The notes beneath the pieces are model-generated. The model made no database searches and had not been told where the DNA came from. It saw only the letters and a program-made list of their open reading frames with translations. The position numbers and the translations under genes were made by a program. A stretch of DNA of 64,000 nucleotides from Paracoccus methylarcula (lineage in GTDB: Bacteria; Pseudomonadota; Alphaproteobacteria; Rhodobacterales; Rhodobacteraceae), in the NCBI RefSeq assembly GCF_003007735.2, contig NZ_PXNQ02000015.1, forward strand, positions 1 to 64,000. Direction: 5' to 3'. Of the stretch, positions 14,096-23,187 are shown in pieces; the stretch's first letter is position 1; the number at the start of each line of letters is the position of its first letter.

Positions 14096-14897
14096 TCTCT
14101 CGCACCCGCCGAAGGTGCAGGCCTATGAGCCGGACCCGGCGCTGATGGAGAAATGGAACGCCGGCCTTCGGGCCGAGGATACCGATCGTGCGAATGTCAT
14201 CAGCATCCTCGACGTGATCGGCGAGGATTGGTGGACCGGGGGCGGCGTCACCTCCAAGCGCATTGCCGGTGCCCTGCGCGCGATCAAGGGCGATGAGATC
14301 ATCGTCGACATCAACAGCCCTGGCGGCGACTTCTTCGAGGGCGTGGCGATCTACAACCTGCTGAGGCAGGACTCGCGCAAGGTCACCGTCCGGATCCTCG
14401 GACTTGCCGCCTCAGCCGCGTCGGTCATCGCCATGGCCGGCGACGAAGTCCAGATCGGCAAGGCCGGGTTCATGATGGTGCATAATGCCTGGGTGGTGGC
14501 AGTCGGCAACCGTCACGATCTCGCCGACGCGGCCCGCACCATGGAACCCTTCGACGAGGCCATGGCTGATGTCTATGCCGACAAGGCGGGCGTCGAACGG
14601 GCCAAGGCCGCATCATGGATGGATGACGAGACCTGGTTCAACGGCTCTCAGGCCGTCGAGGCCGGTCTCGCGGACAGTTTCCTGTCGGCCGATGTCACCG
14701 AAGACGAAAGCAAGGGTACGAGCGCATTGCGGCGCATCGACACCTTGCTGGCCAAGCAGAATGTATCCCGGTCGGAACGCCGTGCGCTTCTGGCCGAGGT
14801 TGCTGGCGGCACGCCGGGCGCTGCCGCCAACGTCACGCCGTGCGCTGACGACGAATGGGCCGGGCTTGCCCGGTCCTTGATGGAAACGCTCAAATAG
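14067..14897 (+). CDS. ClpP-like prohead protease
   Basis: 276 residues from ATG 14067, with AAGGAAG upstream. INSPGGDFFEG (about 83-92), the nucleophile Ser116 in GLAASAASV and His139 in MMVHNAW mark a ClpP-type serine protease domain; the C-terminal 70 residues are helical and Ala-rich. It cuts the capsid delta domain during head maturation. It starts inside the end of the portal frame, before the capsid gene, in standard HK97 order. Confidence 0.93.
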   Translation: MTIRNAPKINLSHPPKVQAYEPDPALMEKWNAGLRAEDTDRANVISILDVIGEDWWTGGGVTSKRIAGALRAIKGDEIIVDINSPGGDFFEGVAIYNLLRQDSRKVTVRILGLAASAASVIAMAGDEVQIGKAGFMMVHNAWVVAVGNRHDLADAARTMEPFDEAMADVYADKAGVERAKAASWMDDETWFNGSQAVEAGLADSFLSADVTEDESKGTSALRRIDTLLAKQNVSRSERRALLAEVAGGTPGAAANVTPCADDEWAGLARSLMETLK

Positions 14898-14907
14898 GGA
14901 GACCCCC

Positions 14908-16149
14908 ATGGGCATTCAGATGAAACCCGCGCTGACGCGCGGGATCGTCGCCGTTCGCGCAGACGCCAGCGGCGATCCGAAGACGATCTTTGCCAACCTT
15001 CAGAAGGCGTTCGAGGAATTCAAATCCGAGAACAATGATCGGATCGCGGCCCTTGCAAAAGGGCAGGAGGACGTGGTCAAGGCCGAGAAGGTCGACCGCA
15101 TCAACGCGGCGGTAGGCGATCTCCAGTCCGCGTTCGAGGCGCAGGCCACCGAGATCGCCGCCCTGAAACTCGGTGGCGGTGGCACCAAGACCGGCCCGGT
15201 CGATGCGGAATACACCGATGCCTTCCGCGCGCATTTCCGCAAGGGCGAGGTGCAGGCGAACCTGAACAAGGGTGCCGATGCCGAGGGCGGTTATCTTGCG
15301 CCTGTCGAGTGGGACCGCACGATCACCGACAAGCTGATCGAGGTCTCGCCAATGCGGCAGATCGCGATGGTGCAGCCCATCTCCGGGTCCGGCTTCTCGA
15401 AACTGTTCAACAATCGTGAGACGGCATCGGGCTGGGTCGGCGAGACCGCCGCGCGCCCGGAGACCGGGACGCCGACCTTTGGTCGGATGACGTACACGCC
15501 GGGCGAGATCTATGCCAACCCGGCGGCCACCCAACAGCTGCTCGACGACTCGGAAATCAGTCTGGAGACCTGGTTGGCCAATGAGGTCGAGGCCGAGTTC
15601 TCCTACCAGGAAGGCGTGGCCTTCGTCGCGGGCGATGGCGTGAACAAGCCGGCGGGCTTCCTGACCTATGCGGTCGGCGCCGCGAATGCTGCCGCGCATC
15701 CCTGGGGTGCCATCCCCACCGCCGTGGCCGCCAGCGGCACCGCAGTGACCTCGGACGAGTTGATCGACCTGGTCTATTCGTTGCCGGGCCAGGCGTCGCA
15801 GAACGCGCGCTTCACGATGAACCGCAACACCATCGCGACGGTGCGCAAGCTGAAGGATGGGCAGGGCAATTACCTGTGGCAGCCTTCCTTCCAGGCCGGC
15901 CAGCCGCAGACCGTTCTGGCCTATCCCGTCACCGAGATGGCGGCGATGCCGGATATCTCGCTCAACGCGATGCCGATCGGTTTCGGGGATTTCCGTCGCG
16001 GCTACCTGATCGTCGACCGCATGGGCATCCGTGTTCTGCGCGACCCGTTCAGCAACAAGCCCTATGTTCACTTCTACACGACCAAGCGTGTCGGTGGTGG
16101 GCTGCTGAACCCGGAAGTGCTGCGCGTCCTGAAAATGGCCGCTGCCTGA
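14908..16149 (+). CDS. HK97-type major capsid protein
   Basis: 413 residues from ATG 14908, with GGGAG six bases upstream. The N-terminal 100 residues are a charged coiled-coil delta domain that the protease would remove; the mature fold begins around NLNKGADAEGGYLAPVEWDR and continues with MRQIAMVQPISGSGFSKLFN and the C-terminal HFYTTKRVGGG. Family phage_capsid (HK97 fold). Confidence 0.95.
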   Translation: MGIQMKPALTRGIVAVRADASGDPKTIFANLQKAFEEFKSENNDRIAALAKGQEDVVKAEKVDRINAAVGDLQSAFEAQATEIAALKLGGGGTKTGPVDAEYTDAFRAHFRKGEVQANLNKGADAEGGYLAPVEWDRTITDKLIEVSPMRQIAMVQPISGSGFSKLFNNRETASGWVGETAARPETGTPTFGRMTYTPGEIYANPAATQQLLDDSEISLETWLANEVEAEFSYQEGVAFVAGDGVNKPAGFLTYAVGAANAAAHPWGAIPTAVAASGTAVTSDELIDLVYSLPGQASQNARFTMNRNTIATVRKLKDGQGNYLWQPSFQAGQPQTVLAYPVTEMAAMPDISLNAMPIGFGDFRRGYLIVDRMGIRVLRDPFSNKPYVHFYTTKRVGGGLLNPEVLRVLKMAAA

Positions 16150-16217
16150 TCGTGGTGAATGAAGCTGGCCCCGGCGGGAGATCGCCGGGGCTATTCTCAA
16201 ACCAGATGGAGGCCGAA

Positions 16218-16373
16218 ATGTCCGGCGAAAACCAACAATCAAGTGATCCGAAAACCACCCAGACCAAGCCGGAACCTGCCAAGGGTGCCGCCAAAAAGGC
16301 TGCCCCGAAGGTCAAGTCGGCGGCCGCATACAAGAAGCTCGGGCTTGACCCGGCCGTTTACGGCGCGAAGTAA
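16218..16373 (+). CDS. Small Lys/Ala-rich protein after capsid
   Basis: 51 residues from ATG 16218, with GGAGG seven bases upstream. Lys/Ala/Pro-rich, disordered, then AAYKKLGLDPAVYGAK. Small basic proteins at this position occur in many HK97-like operons; the role is unknown (possibly head decoration or assembly). Confidence 0.65.
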   Translation: MSGENQQSSDPKTTQTKPEPAKGAAKKAAPKVKSAAAYKKLGLDPAVYGAK

Positions 16374-16375
16374 TC

Positions 16376-16873
16376 ATGGGTCTGATCCCCCGCTGCACTG
16401 TGCCGCCCGTCGGTGATGTCGTCACGTTGGCTGAAATGAAGGGCCATCTGCGTGAATTGGACAATTTCGAGGACGGGCTGATCCAGCAGGCGATCAACGA
16501 TGCGGTCGCCCATCTCGACGGCTGGCGGGGGATCCTTGGTCGCTGCATCCTGGAACAGACATGGGAGGTTGATATTCCTTGCGCAGGAACGTTTCGGTTG
16601 CCGCTGCCCGATGTTATCGATGCCACCTCCGCTGACGCGACCGTGACGCTTTCGCGAGACGGACTCGGATCGCTTGTAACGGTCGATGCAACCGCCACGG
16701 TGAGTTTTCGCGCCAAGATGCCCGATGAACTGATGCCAGTTGTTCAGCGGTGCGTTAAGCTTCTGGCGGCGCATTGGATGGAAAACCGCTTGGCGGCATC
16801 GGGGGACGATATCAGGGCAACGCCACTGGCCGTTGATGCCATGATCGGCCCGATCCGGTGGACCCGCATATGA
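16376..16873 (+). CDS. Head-tail connector (gp6-like adaptor)
   Basis: 165 residues, 2 bases after the previous stop. DVVTLAEMKGHLRELDNFED at the start and a long helical N-terminus followed by a beta domain fit the gp6/adaptor family that forms the ring below the portal. Position after capsid and before the head-closure gene supports this. Confidence 0.85.
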   Translation: MGLIPRCTVPPVGDVVTLAEMKGHLRELDNFEDGLIQQAINDAVAHLDGWRGILGRCILEQTWEVDIPCAGTFRLPLPDVIDATSADATVTLSRDGLGSLVTVDATATVSFRAKMPDELMPVVQRCVKLLAAHWMENRLAASGDDIRATPLAVDAMIGPIRWTRI

Positions 16874-17226
16874 GGCCCGGAAAGTTGAACAAGCGGGCCA
16901 CGTTCCAATCCCGCACGCAGGTCGATGACGGATATGGCAATAAGGTCGGTGCCTGGCCGGGAGAGCAGGGTGTGCCGGATGGTTATGACTTCATCCGCTG
17001 GTGCAATGTCCGTTACCTGCGTGGCGGTGAAAGCGTCATGGCCAGCCGCCTTCAGGGTCGCCAGCCGGTAATCGTCACGGTGCGCAAGGATCCCAGCACT
17101 GACACGATCACGCCGGATATGCGCTGCCTGATCGCTGGCCGCGCCTACAATATCCGCGAGTTTCCGCGCCCATCCGATAATCGTCTGTACCTTGAGTTCA
17201 TGGCCGAGAGCGGGGTCGCGCAGTAA
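16870..17226 (+). CDS. Head closure protein (Phage_H_T_join family)
   Basis: 118 residues from ATG 16870 (ATGA overlap). MRPGKLNKRATFQSRTQVDD opens the typical small beta-barrel head-tail joining protein, with DGYGNKVGAW and later TVRKDPSTDTITPDMRCLI. It closes the head after packaging and joins the adaptor to the tail. Confidence 0.88.
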   Translation: MRPGKLNKRATFQSRTQVDDGYGNKVGAWPGEQGVPDGYDFIRWCNVRYLRGGESVMASRLQGRQPVIVTVRKDPSTDTITPDMRCLIAGRAYNIREFPRPSDNRLYLEFMAESGVAQ

Positions 17227-17648
17227 TGGCAAATGTGAAGGGCCTCGAAGCCGTCAAGCGCAAGCTTCGCACTCATGCCCGCGCGGCGATGGACGCGGGA
17301 TTGCAGCAGTCCCGGAAGGAGGCCGAGATCATCGCTGGGCTGATGCGAGCCTTCGCGCCGGTCGAAGAGCGCGAGTTAATCGCTTCCATCCGTGTAGAGG
17401 ATGTGGACACATTTTCTTTCGGGGGCACGACCGTGGGTTATATCGGCGTCGTGGTCAAAGCAGGTGATGAAAGCACCATCATCACCAATGATCGGGGCAC
17501 CCGCTTCCAGAACGCGAAATTGCAGGAGAACGGGACGCAGAACATGCCGGCCAATCCGTATTTCAACCCGGCCAAGCGTCTTCGCCGCCGCGCCGCGCGA
17601 TCAAATATCTCACGGGCTGTGAACAAGGCGTGGAAGGCGGGTAGGTAA
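17226..17648 (+). CDS. HK97 gp10-like tail-joining protein
   Basis: 140 residues, starting in a TAATG overlap. The N-terminal helix KGLEAVKRKLRTHARAAMDA and the C-terminal MPANPYFNPAKRLRRRAARS match the HK97 gp10 family, which sits at the head-tail interface. Confidence 0.88.
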   Translation: MANVKGLEAVKRKLRTHARAAMDAGLQQSRKEAEIIAGLMRAFAPVEERELIASIRVEDVDTFSFGGTTVGYIGVVVKAGDESTIITNDRGTRFQNAKLQENGTQNMPANPYFNPAKRLRRRAARSNISRAVNKAWKAGR

Positions 17649-18082
17649 TGGGCTCCCCGTCGCTTGAACTGCAGGGTGCCATCGTTGCCGCCCTGAAAGC
17701 CGACTTCGCCGTGATGGCATTGATCAGCGATGTCTACGACCGGGTTGAGCGGGATACTGATACTGGTAAACCGATCAGCAGCGTGTGGGGCTCGGAGTTG
17801 GGATATATAAGTTTCGGCCCCGAGGATACGATCGCCGATGATGGTGGATGCGTTGAGCTGCAGGACATATCGATCCAGCTCGACGTCTGGTCGCGTCGGC
17901 CGGGCAGGGTGCATTGCAAAGAAATTTTGCACGAGGTCCGCAGGGTGATCCGTTCACTTGCCACAACGGAAAATCCCATTGTCGCCCGTGCCGATCCCTT
18001 CGAGCAGATCAGGCAGGATCCCGATGGGCTGACCATGCACGGGATTCTGCGATACGAGTTCGGAGTGGAAAACCATGGCTAA
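17648..18082 (+). CDS. DUF3168-like tail completion protein
   Basis: 144 residues. SLELQGAIVAALKADFAVMA, followed by VYDRV, then a beta core with LDVWSRRPGRVHCKEI is the DUF3168 pattern (tail terminator or completion protein). Overlaps both neighbours. Confidence 0.88.
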   Translation: MGSPSLELQGAIVAALKADFAVMALISDVYDRVERDTDTGKPISSVWGSELGYISFGPEDTIADDGGCVELQDISIQLDVWSRRPGRVHCKEILHEVRRVIRSLATTENPIVARADPFEQIRQDPDGLTMHGILRYEFGVENHG

Positions 18083-18257
18083 GGCAATCTTCCATCGCGA
18101 GTTCCACTATTCCTCGCGCACGCGTAATGCGGGCTGGTCGGCTTATCCGAAGGCTGAGGCGCAGAGCTTTCCACGGGAGTTTATCGAGGCGGCGGTGAAA
18201 GCGGGATGTGCTGAAAGGGTAGATAGTAACTGCGTCGGACGGGAAGTCCCGGCGTAG
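18075..18257 (+). CDS. Small phage protein after tail completion gene
   Basis: 60 residues from ATG 18075 (8-nt overlap). MAKAIFHREFHYSSRTRNAG...QSFPREFIEAAVKAG is basic and aromatic. Small proteins of this shape often sit between the tail terminator and the major tail protein. Its stop codon lies inside the stem of the following hairpin. Confidence 0.7.
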   Translation: MAKAIFHREFHYSSRTRNAGWSAYPKAEAQSFPREFIEAAVKAGCAERVDSNCVGREVPA

Positions 18258-18296
18258 ATGCCAAGCCGCCGCAGCGGTGCAGGCATCGCCGGGACT
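18245..18296. terminator. Long hairpin at end of head operon
   Basis: AGTCCCGGCG (18245-18254) and CGCCGGGACT (18287-18296) are a perfect 10-bp inverted repeat; GATGCC/GGCATC inside it extends the stem, and a further small GCCGC/GCGGT hairpin sits in the loop. A T-run (TTATTTTTTT) follows about 10 bases later on the plus strand. It lies between converging genes and probably ends the head operon. Confidence 0.7.
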
Positions 18297-18306
18297 ATCG
18301 GTGATG

Positions 18307-18684
18307 TTATTTTTTTGCCGATTTCTTGCTTTTGCTTAGATCAGGCAGCTTCGGAAGTTGGCATCTTTTCGCGATGGCGACCTTTTCGGCGCTTTGAATT
18401 TTACCTTTCACAACTGCAATCTCTGTTTCTTTGTCTCCACCTCCAACGCTGGACATTGGAACGCCAATAAGAATCACGCCGAGAGTATCGCCTGTCTGGG
18501 CTGAACGCTGTTCGTTATAAAGATTGGAGAGTTTGTGGCCGAGGTTGACATACTCCTGTTGAAGTTGCCCGCATGAGTAACCGGAGTATCCGCCGTCGCC
18601 TAAATCAATACCGGAAATATTCTCGGGAGTTTTTGCACAGGCTGCCAAAACCGCCAAGGAACCAAGGATCGCGATACTTTTCAT
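18307..18684 (-). CDS. Prophage lipoprotein (moron) within tail operon
   Basis: 125 residues from ATG 18684, with AAAGG upstream. A lipoprotein signal ends in LAAC (about residue 16). The mature part begins with a Gly/Tyr-rich stretch and CGQLQQEY, a central hydrophobic Gly-Val segment (TLGVILIGVPM), and ends with AIAKRC and a Lys-rich tail. This layout matches a lipoprotein family I remember from prophages and mobile elements. It faces the opposite way to the head and tail genes and is flanked by terminators, so it is a likely lysogen-expressed cargo gene, possibly for superinfection exclusion. Confidence 0.8.
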   Translation of the reverse strand: MKSIAILGSLAVLAACAKTPENISGIDLGDGGYSGYSCGQLQQEYVNLGHKLSNLYNEQRSAQTGDTLGVILIGVPMSSVGGGDKETEIAVVKGKIQSAEKVAIAKRCQLPKLPDLSKSKKSAKK

Positions 18685-18790
18685 TTCATGACCTTTCACA
18701 GAATCGTTATGTCAGGCTATGAGCGGAAAATTGCTGATGCAACCCGAATGGTCGTCAGCTGAGTCGAGGAAATCAGAGACGGTCACGTGA

Positions 18791-18817
18791 AAGCGGCTCC
18801 AGTCGGGGCCGCTTTTT
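18791..18817 (+). terminator. Intrinsic terminator before major tail gene
   Basis: AGCGGC(T)CC-AGTC-GG(G)GCCGCT forms a nearly perfect stem, directly followed by TTTTT. It lies about 70 bases before the ribosome site of the major tail gene and would insulate it from read-through. A very similar hairpin is found at 26016-26040. Confidence 0.8.
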
Positions 18818-18900
18818 CAGTGTCATCGGGGCGTCCTGCCCTGTCGCCCATTCAACCGCCCTTGGGCAAGGCAGTTGATACCCAAAAAGGAACCTACATC

Positions 18901-19353
18901 ATGGCTGCACCTATCCATGAAGAATACGATGAACTCGTGTTCGAGTTTTCCACCGATGGCGGCACGACCTGGGCGCGCAACTGCGTGATCATGAATTGCG
19001 AGGTCACGCGGCAGACCAACGTCGCAGAATCCGAGACTGTACAAGACTGCGACAACGAGGCTCTGCCGAACAAGATCGATCGGCGCGCGCAAAGCGTCTC
19101 GGTTTCGTTTTCCGGGACAGGAAACTGGACGCAGACCGGGTACAACACGTTTCTGGACAAGTTCTACAAGGGTGACAGCACTGAAATGCTTGCCCGCATC
19201 GGGAACCTTGCGGCGTTGGCCGGCGAGATCGAATACGAGCAGGGGCCGATCATCATCACCAGTCTCGGCCAGGCGCGCACCAAGGGACAGGTCGTATCGG
19301 CCTCTGTCGAGATCACCTTCGCCAGCACCCCGACGCGCACGGTGAAAGTCTGA
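18901..19353 (+). CDS. Major tail protein
   Basis: 150 residues from ATG 18901, with AAGGAA nine bases upstream. A beta-rich protein with EYDELVFEFSTDGGTTWARN and a C-terminal VVSASVEITFASTPTRTVKV, fitting a siphophage tail-tube subunit. It follows the connector genes and precedes the frameshifting chaperone pair. Confidence 0.85.
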   Translation: MAAPIHEEYDELVFEFSTDGGTTWARNCVIMNCEVTRQTNVAESETVQDCDNEALPNKIDRRAQSVSVSFSGTGNWTQTGYNTFLDKFYKGDSTEMLARIGNLAALAGEIEYEQGPIIITSLGQARTKGQVVSASVEITFASTPTRTVKV

Positions 19354-19730
19354 TGGAGCCAAAGGTGATCAACTGGTGCTGTGGCGAGCATCCGTTTCGG
19401 CTTCGCATTGGTGAGGCCGAAACGCTTGACGATGCCACGAAGGACGGCATTGCCGATCTGCTCTACCGCCTACAGATGGGCCGGGATCGCGGCTCATTCG
19501 CCTATTCTCCGGTTCGGACCCGTGAAGTGGTCGATTGTATCCGCCTCGGCTTAATCGGCGGTGGCATGGATGCCTCCGAGGCGCGAAAGTTGGCGGTTCG
19601 CTCGTGGGAGGAAGGTGATTTCGGTGAACTGGTTGTTCTCTGCATCACCGTTCTCGGCGTTGCCATGTCCGGCAAGGAGCATGATCAGCCGGGAAAGCCC
19701 GAAGCGGGGGAGGCGACGGAGAGAGAATAA
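19353..19730 (+). CDS. Tail assembly chaperone (G-like)
   Basis: 125 residues. INWCCGEHPFRLRIGEAETL, then ADLLYRLQMGRD, resembles the GTA/phage tail chaperone family. Near its 3' end is the slippery heptamer GGGAAAG at 19691-19697, in the correct phase (codons GGA AAG). A -1 shift there leads into the open frame of the next gene and gives a fusion of about 187 residues, the lambda G-GT arrangement. These chaperones coat the tape measure protein during tail assembly. Confidence 0.85.
   Translation: MEPKVINWCCGEHPFRLRIGEAETLDDATKDGIADLLYRLQMGRDRGSFAYSPVRTREVVDCIRLGLIGGGMDASEARKLAVRSWEEGDFGELVVLCITVLGVAMSGKEHDQPGKPEAGEATERE
19691..19697 (+). promoter_or_regulatory. Programmed -1 frameshift site GGGAAAG
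   Basis: G GGA AAG in the zero frame fits X XXY YYZ and is the same heptamer used in lambda gpG-GT. After a -1 slip the frame stays open across the stop at 19730 to 19915, adding the T domain. Efficiency cannot be judged from sequence. Confidence 0.8.
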
Positions 19731-19762
19731 GGTTCTCCGTTTTCTACGGGAACGGGGCCGCA

Positions 19763-19915
19763 ATGGGCTTCACCCCGCAGCAGGTCAAGGAAATGAGCTT
19801 CTGGGAGTTCGCGTGCGCGTGGGAGGGCTTCAAGCACTTCAACGGCGTGAAATCCAAGGACGAAGGCACCGCGTCGATCGAGCGGCTGCGAGAACTGGGG
19901 TTGACGGATGGCTAA
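19763..19915 (+). CDS. Tail assembly chaperone T-domain ORF
   Basis: 50 residues from ATG 19763: MGFTPQQVKEMSFWEFACAW, then EGFKHFNG, a pattern like the second small chaperone ORF of gene transfer agents and phages. It lies in the -1 frame of the upstream gene with no stop between, so it is probably made mainly as the C-terminal part of a frameshift fusion; separate initiation at 19763 is possible but its ribosome site is poor. Confidence 0.75.
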   Translation: MGFTPQQVKEMSFWEFACAWEGFKHFNGVKSKDEGTASIERLRELGLTDG

Positions 19916-21916
19916 TGAAACAGACGCCTTGGAATTGCCTGTCGGTCTGACCGAAAAGCAATTCCTGCAGCAGGTCGCCCGGGTCGAGGCACGGTTGAAC
20001 AAGCTGGCAAACGATGCCCCCAAGAAGTTTGTCGCTGCCAACGACAATATTGCCAGGTCATTCAAGCGAACCACTGACAGTGTCGGCCGGGACGCCGGCA
20101 GGATGCGCGGCCAGCTGCAAAACGTATCGTTCCAGCTTCAGGATATCTTCGTGCAAATTGCGGGCGGTCAGGGCGTGTCACGCGCTCTCGGTCAGCAGCT
20201 TCCGCAGTTGCTCGGTGGTTTCGGGGCGTTGGGTGCGGGGATCGGCGTTGCCGTTGCGGCATTTCCTACGCTAATTGGCCTGTTTTCAGACGCCGACGAA
20301 GAAGCCGGAGAGTTCAAAAAGACCGTTGATGCCCTTGGCGGCGCGTTGAAACTTCTGGTCGAGGCGCAGCAAAACCTGGCTACACCGATCGATGAGCTGA
20401 TTGAAAAATATGGAACACTCGCGACGACAATGCGCGAGGCGTTCGCAGAGCAGTTGCGGCTCGGTGGGAGAGAACTGGAGAAGCAAAGCGAAGCGCTTTC
20501 CAAGAAGTTTGACGAGGCTATCGACTTCGACAGACAGCAGGGTTCAGTTGAGGCGTTCGAGGGCGCGGTCGCAGGCATAGGCCGCGCCCTTGAGCAAGGC
20601 ATCATCAACCAGGACGAATACAATTCACGGGTAGCTGAACTGCGCGAGCAGATGCAGCCGACCATTACTGTTGTCGATGAGTTGGAGGCTGCGCTTAGAG
20701 ACGTAGCGAGCTCACAGTCTCTGGAAGGATACGCCAACGCATGGGCGACGGTCAGGGATTTCGTAGAGCAAAATCGGGAAGCGCTTGAACGGAATGGCGT
20801 TGCGGTTGATGATCTTCTGACCGATGCAAACAATCTTGCCATCGAGTTCGGCGACACCCATGCGGCATCGCTGGAGATCGCCAGCGCCCTCGGCATGGCG
20901 ACTGATGCCGCCGGCGGGCTTTCTGGTCAGATGCGGGATGTTGCTATTTCTGCCAGGGAAGCTGCTGCGGCGATCCAGCTGGCAGTCGGTGCTTCATTCG
21001 CAACACCCAGCCTCACTCGTTTCGGAAACGGCGAGGACATCACGCGCCGCGCAGGTGGCTTGAACCTTGAAGAACAGGACATATTCCGGCGGGATTGGGC
21101 GGAGAAGATGGCGGCGCTCGAAAAGTCGCTCCGTTCCGGTGGTGGGCGCAAGAAGTCTGGCGGTAGCGGCCGCAAAGGCCGCACCGAGCGCCCATTCTTC
21201 GAGAACATCGAGAATGATCTGGTCAACCTCCAGCGCCAGATCGAGCTGATCGGCAAGTCCAACGAGGAAGTCGCCACCGCGAAAGCCCGTTGGGAATTGC
21301 TCGACGAGGCGAAGAAGCGCGGCCTTGAGGTTGAGACGAGCTGAGCGCCAAGATCGATGAGCAGGCCGGAAAATTCGGCAAGCTGACTGCTGAGCTGGAG
21401 CGGAACGAAACCTCGTTCGATCAGTATCAGCAGGGCCTTGAGCGGATCGGGGAGACCTTCGCGGATATCGCATTCGAGGCTGAAAGCTTCGGTGATGTCG
21501 TCACTGGCGTTCTCAAGCGGATCGCGGCGGAAATGTTCTCGTCGGGCGTGCAGGGTCTGATCGGCAACCTTTTTCCGGCCGGAAGCGCAGGCGGGGGGCT
21601 TATCGGTGGCATCTTTGGCGGTTTCCGCGCGAAAGGTGGCCCTGTTTCGTCTGGTCGATCATATATCGTCGGCGAGGAAGGCCCGGAGCTATTCACCCCA
21701 AGTATGAACGGTGCCATCCTCAATGCGCCCCAAGTTGCAGCTATGCGTGGCAGGCAGGGCATGGGCAGCATGTCATACAGCCCATCCATCAACATCGCCG
21801 GTGACGCAACCGAGAAGACGGTCGCCCTGATCGAGAACGCGCTCGCCCGCGACCAGCAGCAATTTTTCAGCCGCTGGATGCGTGCAAACAAAGAATTCGG
21901 CAACAGGATCGCATAA
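19908..21916 (+). pseudogene. Tape measure protein, single-base frameshift
   Basis: About 669 residues once repaired. The first part (19908-21344) is long helices with a hydrophobic Gly/Ala segment (ALGQQLPQLLGGFGALGAG, about residues 92-120); the second resumes at about 21335 as DELSAKIDEQAGKFGKL and ends with the Gly-rich GGPVSSGRSYIVGEEGPELF motif common at tape measure C-termini. Reading GAGGACGAG instead of GAGACGAG near 21336 joins them. A length of 669 residues would imply a tail of very roughly 100 nm. Confidence 0.88.
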
Positions 21917-22605
21917 TGCCCGAAGTCATCCCCTGGCCGTGCAACATGAAGCGCGTCCATGCCGAATATTTCCTGCGCTGGACCACACGCAGCGTCGGCA
22001 TGTCGCTGGCCGGCCATGAACAGATCGTCGCCCCGAACGCGGCTGTCTGGGAAGTGGCCATTACCTTCCCGCGATATTTCAACGAGGCTGACCTACGGGA
22101 TTTCGAACGCAAGGTTTCGATGATGCGTGGCCGCTATAACGTGGTCGATCTCTGCATTTGCGATCCCTATAAATATGGCTCCGGCGTCAACCCAAAGCAG
22201 GTCGGATTCGATGATGGGACGTGGTTCACGGACGGGACGGGCTTTACCGATGCTGACATCACGGGAGGCGGTTCTCAGCCTGTCCTCACTTCTTCGTCGG
22301 CGTCGGCCGGCGACACGGAAATCACCATCGACCTCGCGGGGCCGCCCGAAATCCCGATGATGCGATTGAATGATTTCTTCTCGATCAACGGGTTTCTCTA
22401 CAAGGTTTGTGGTCGGCTGGCATCCGGCTGGATGCGGATCGAGCCGCCGTTGCGGGAGAATGTGCCGAGCGGAACGCAGATCGACGTCGATCCGCCGCAT
22501 TTCTTCGGGCGCTTTGCCACCGATGATGAGGGCCGCCGCATGCGCGAGTTTCTGAAATGGGGCGAGCAGGTCACCGTCCGCTTTGTTGAGGCGTTCGACC
22601 GATAA
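21916..22605 (+). CDS. Minor tail protein (distal tail-like)
   Basis: 229 residues. MPEVIPWPCNMKRVHAEYFL, WEVAITFPRYFNEADLRDFE and a C-terminal domain with WGEQVTVRFVEAFDR. Position directly after the tape measure and the beta-rich sequence fit a distal tail or baseplate hub protein. Overlaps both neighbours by one base. Confidence 0.75.
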   Translation: MPEVIPWPCNMKRVHAEYFLRWTTRSVGMSLAGHEQIVAPNAAVWEVAITFPRYFNEADLRDFERKVSMMRGRYNVVDLCICDPYKYGSGVNPKQVGFDDGTWFTDGTGFTDADITGGGSQPVLTSSSASAGDTEITIDLAGPPEIPMMRLNDFFSINGFLYKVCGRLASGWMRIEPPLRENVPSGTQIDVDPPHFFGRFATDDEGRRMREFLKWGEQVTVRFVEAFDR

Positions 22606-23171
22606 TGGCCTTCACAGTCGATCAGGTGAACCTCCTGGACGCGAACCGGGAGGTCGTTGAGGCTGTCCGCCTGTTTCACGTCTCCTTCGTGAGCGCGGAA
22701 TACCGGATCGCGGAGGGCAATGTACCGATCACGCTCGGCGGGTTCACCTGGCAACCGGCGCATGACTGGATCGTCCCTTCGCCAATTCAGCAGTCCGGGC
22801 CTCTGCAACCTGTCCCGGCAGTTTATCGCATTGGGGCGCTGACCCCCTCGCTTGTCATGGATGCGTTGCACAACCGCGCGGAATGGTGGGGGCGCCCCGT
22901 TCAACAATGGATGCAGCTGTTCTCAGACGGCGTGCCGGTCGGCCCGATGATTTCCATGCACAAGGGCCTGATCCGCGACATCAAGAAGGTGCAGACCGCA
23001 ACCGAGGAATATCTGGAGATGCGCGCCGAAAACCCGCTGGACGCACGTCATATAGCGCCGCGCGGGGAATATACCGACCGGGACCAGCAGCGTCGCCACA
23101 CCGGTGATCTGGGGTGCGAATTTGCGCCGTCACTCACAACAAAGGTGATCACCGGATGGCTACGGGGGTGA
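22605..23171 (+). CDS. Tail tip protein, DUF2163/tip-assembly-like
   Basis: 188 residues. Beta-rich, with NVPITLGGFTWQPAHDWIVP, GRPVQQWMQLFSDG, and the C-terminal LDARHIAPRGEYTDRDQQRR. The end (Y-D-DQ...GD-G-E-A) resembles tail-tip assembly proteins of siphophages and GTAs. Exact family not certain. Confidence 0.7.
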   Translation: MAFTVDQVNLLDANREVVEAVRLFHVSFVSAEYRIAEGNVPITLGGFTWQPAHDWIVPSPIQQSGPLQPVPAVYRIGALTPSLVMDALHNRAEWWGRPVQQWMQLFSDGVPVGPMISMHKGLIRDIKKVQTATEEYLEMRAENPLDARHIAPRGEYTDRDQQRRHTGDLGCEFAPSLTTKVITGWLRG

Positions 23172-23187
23172 GGAATGGAGGTTTGGG

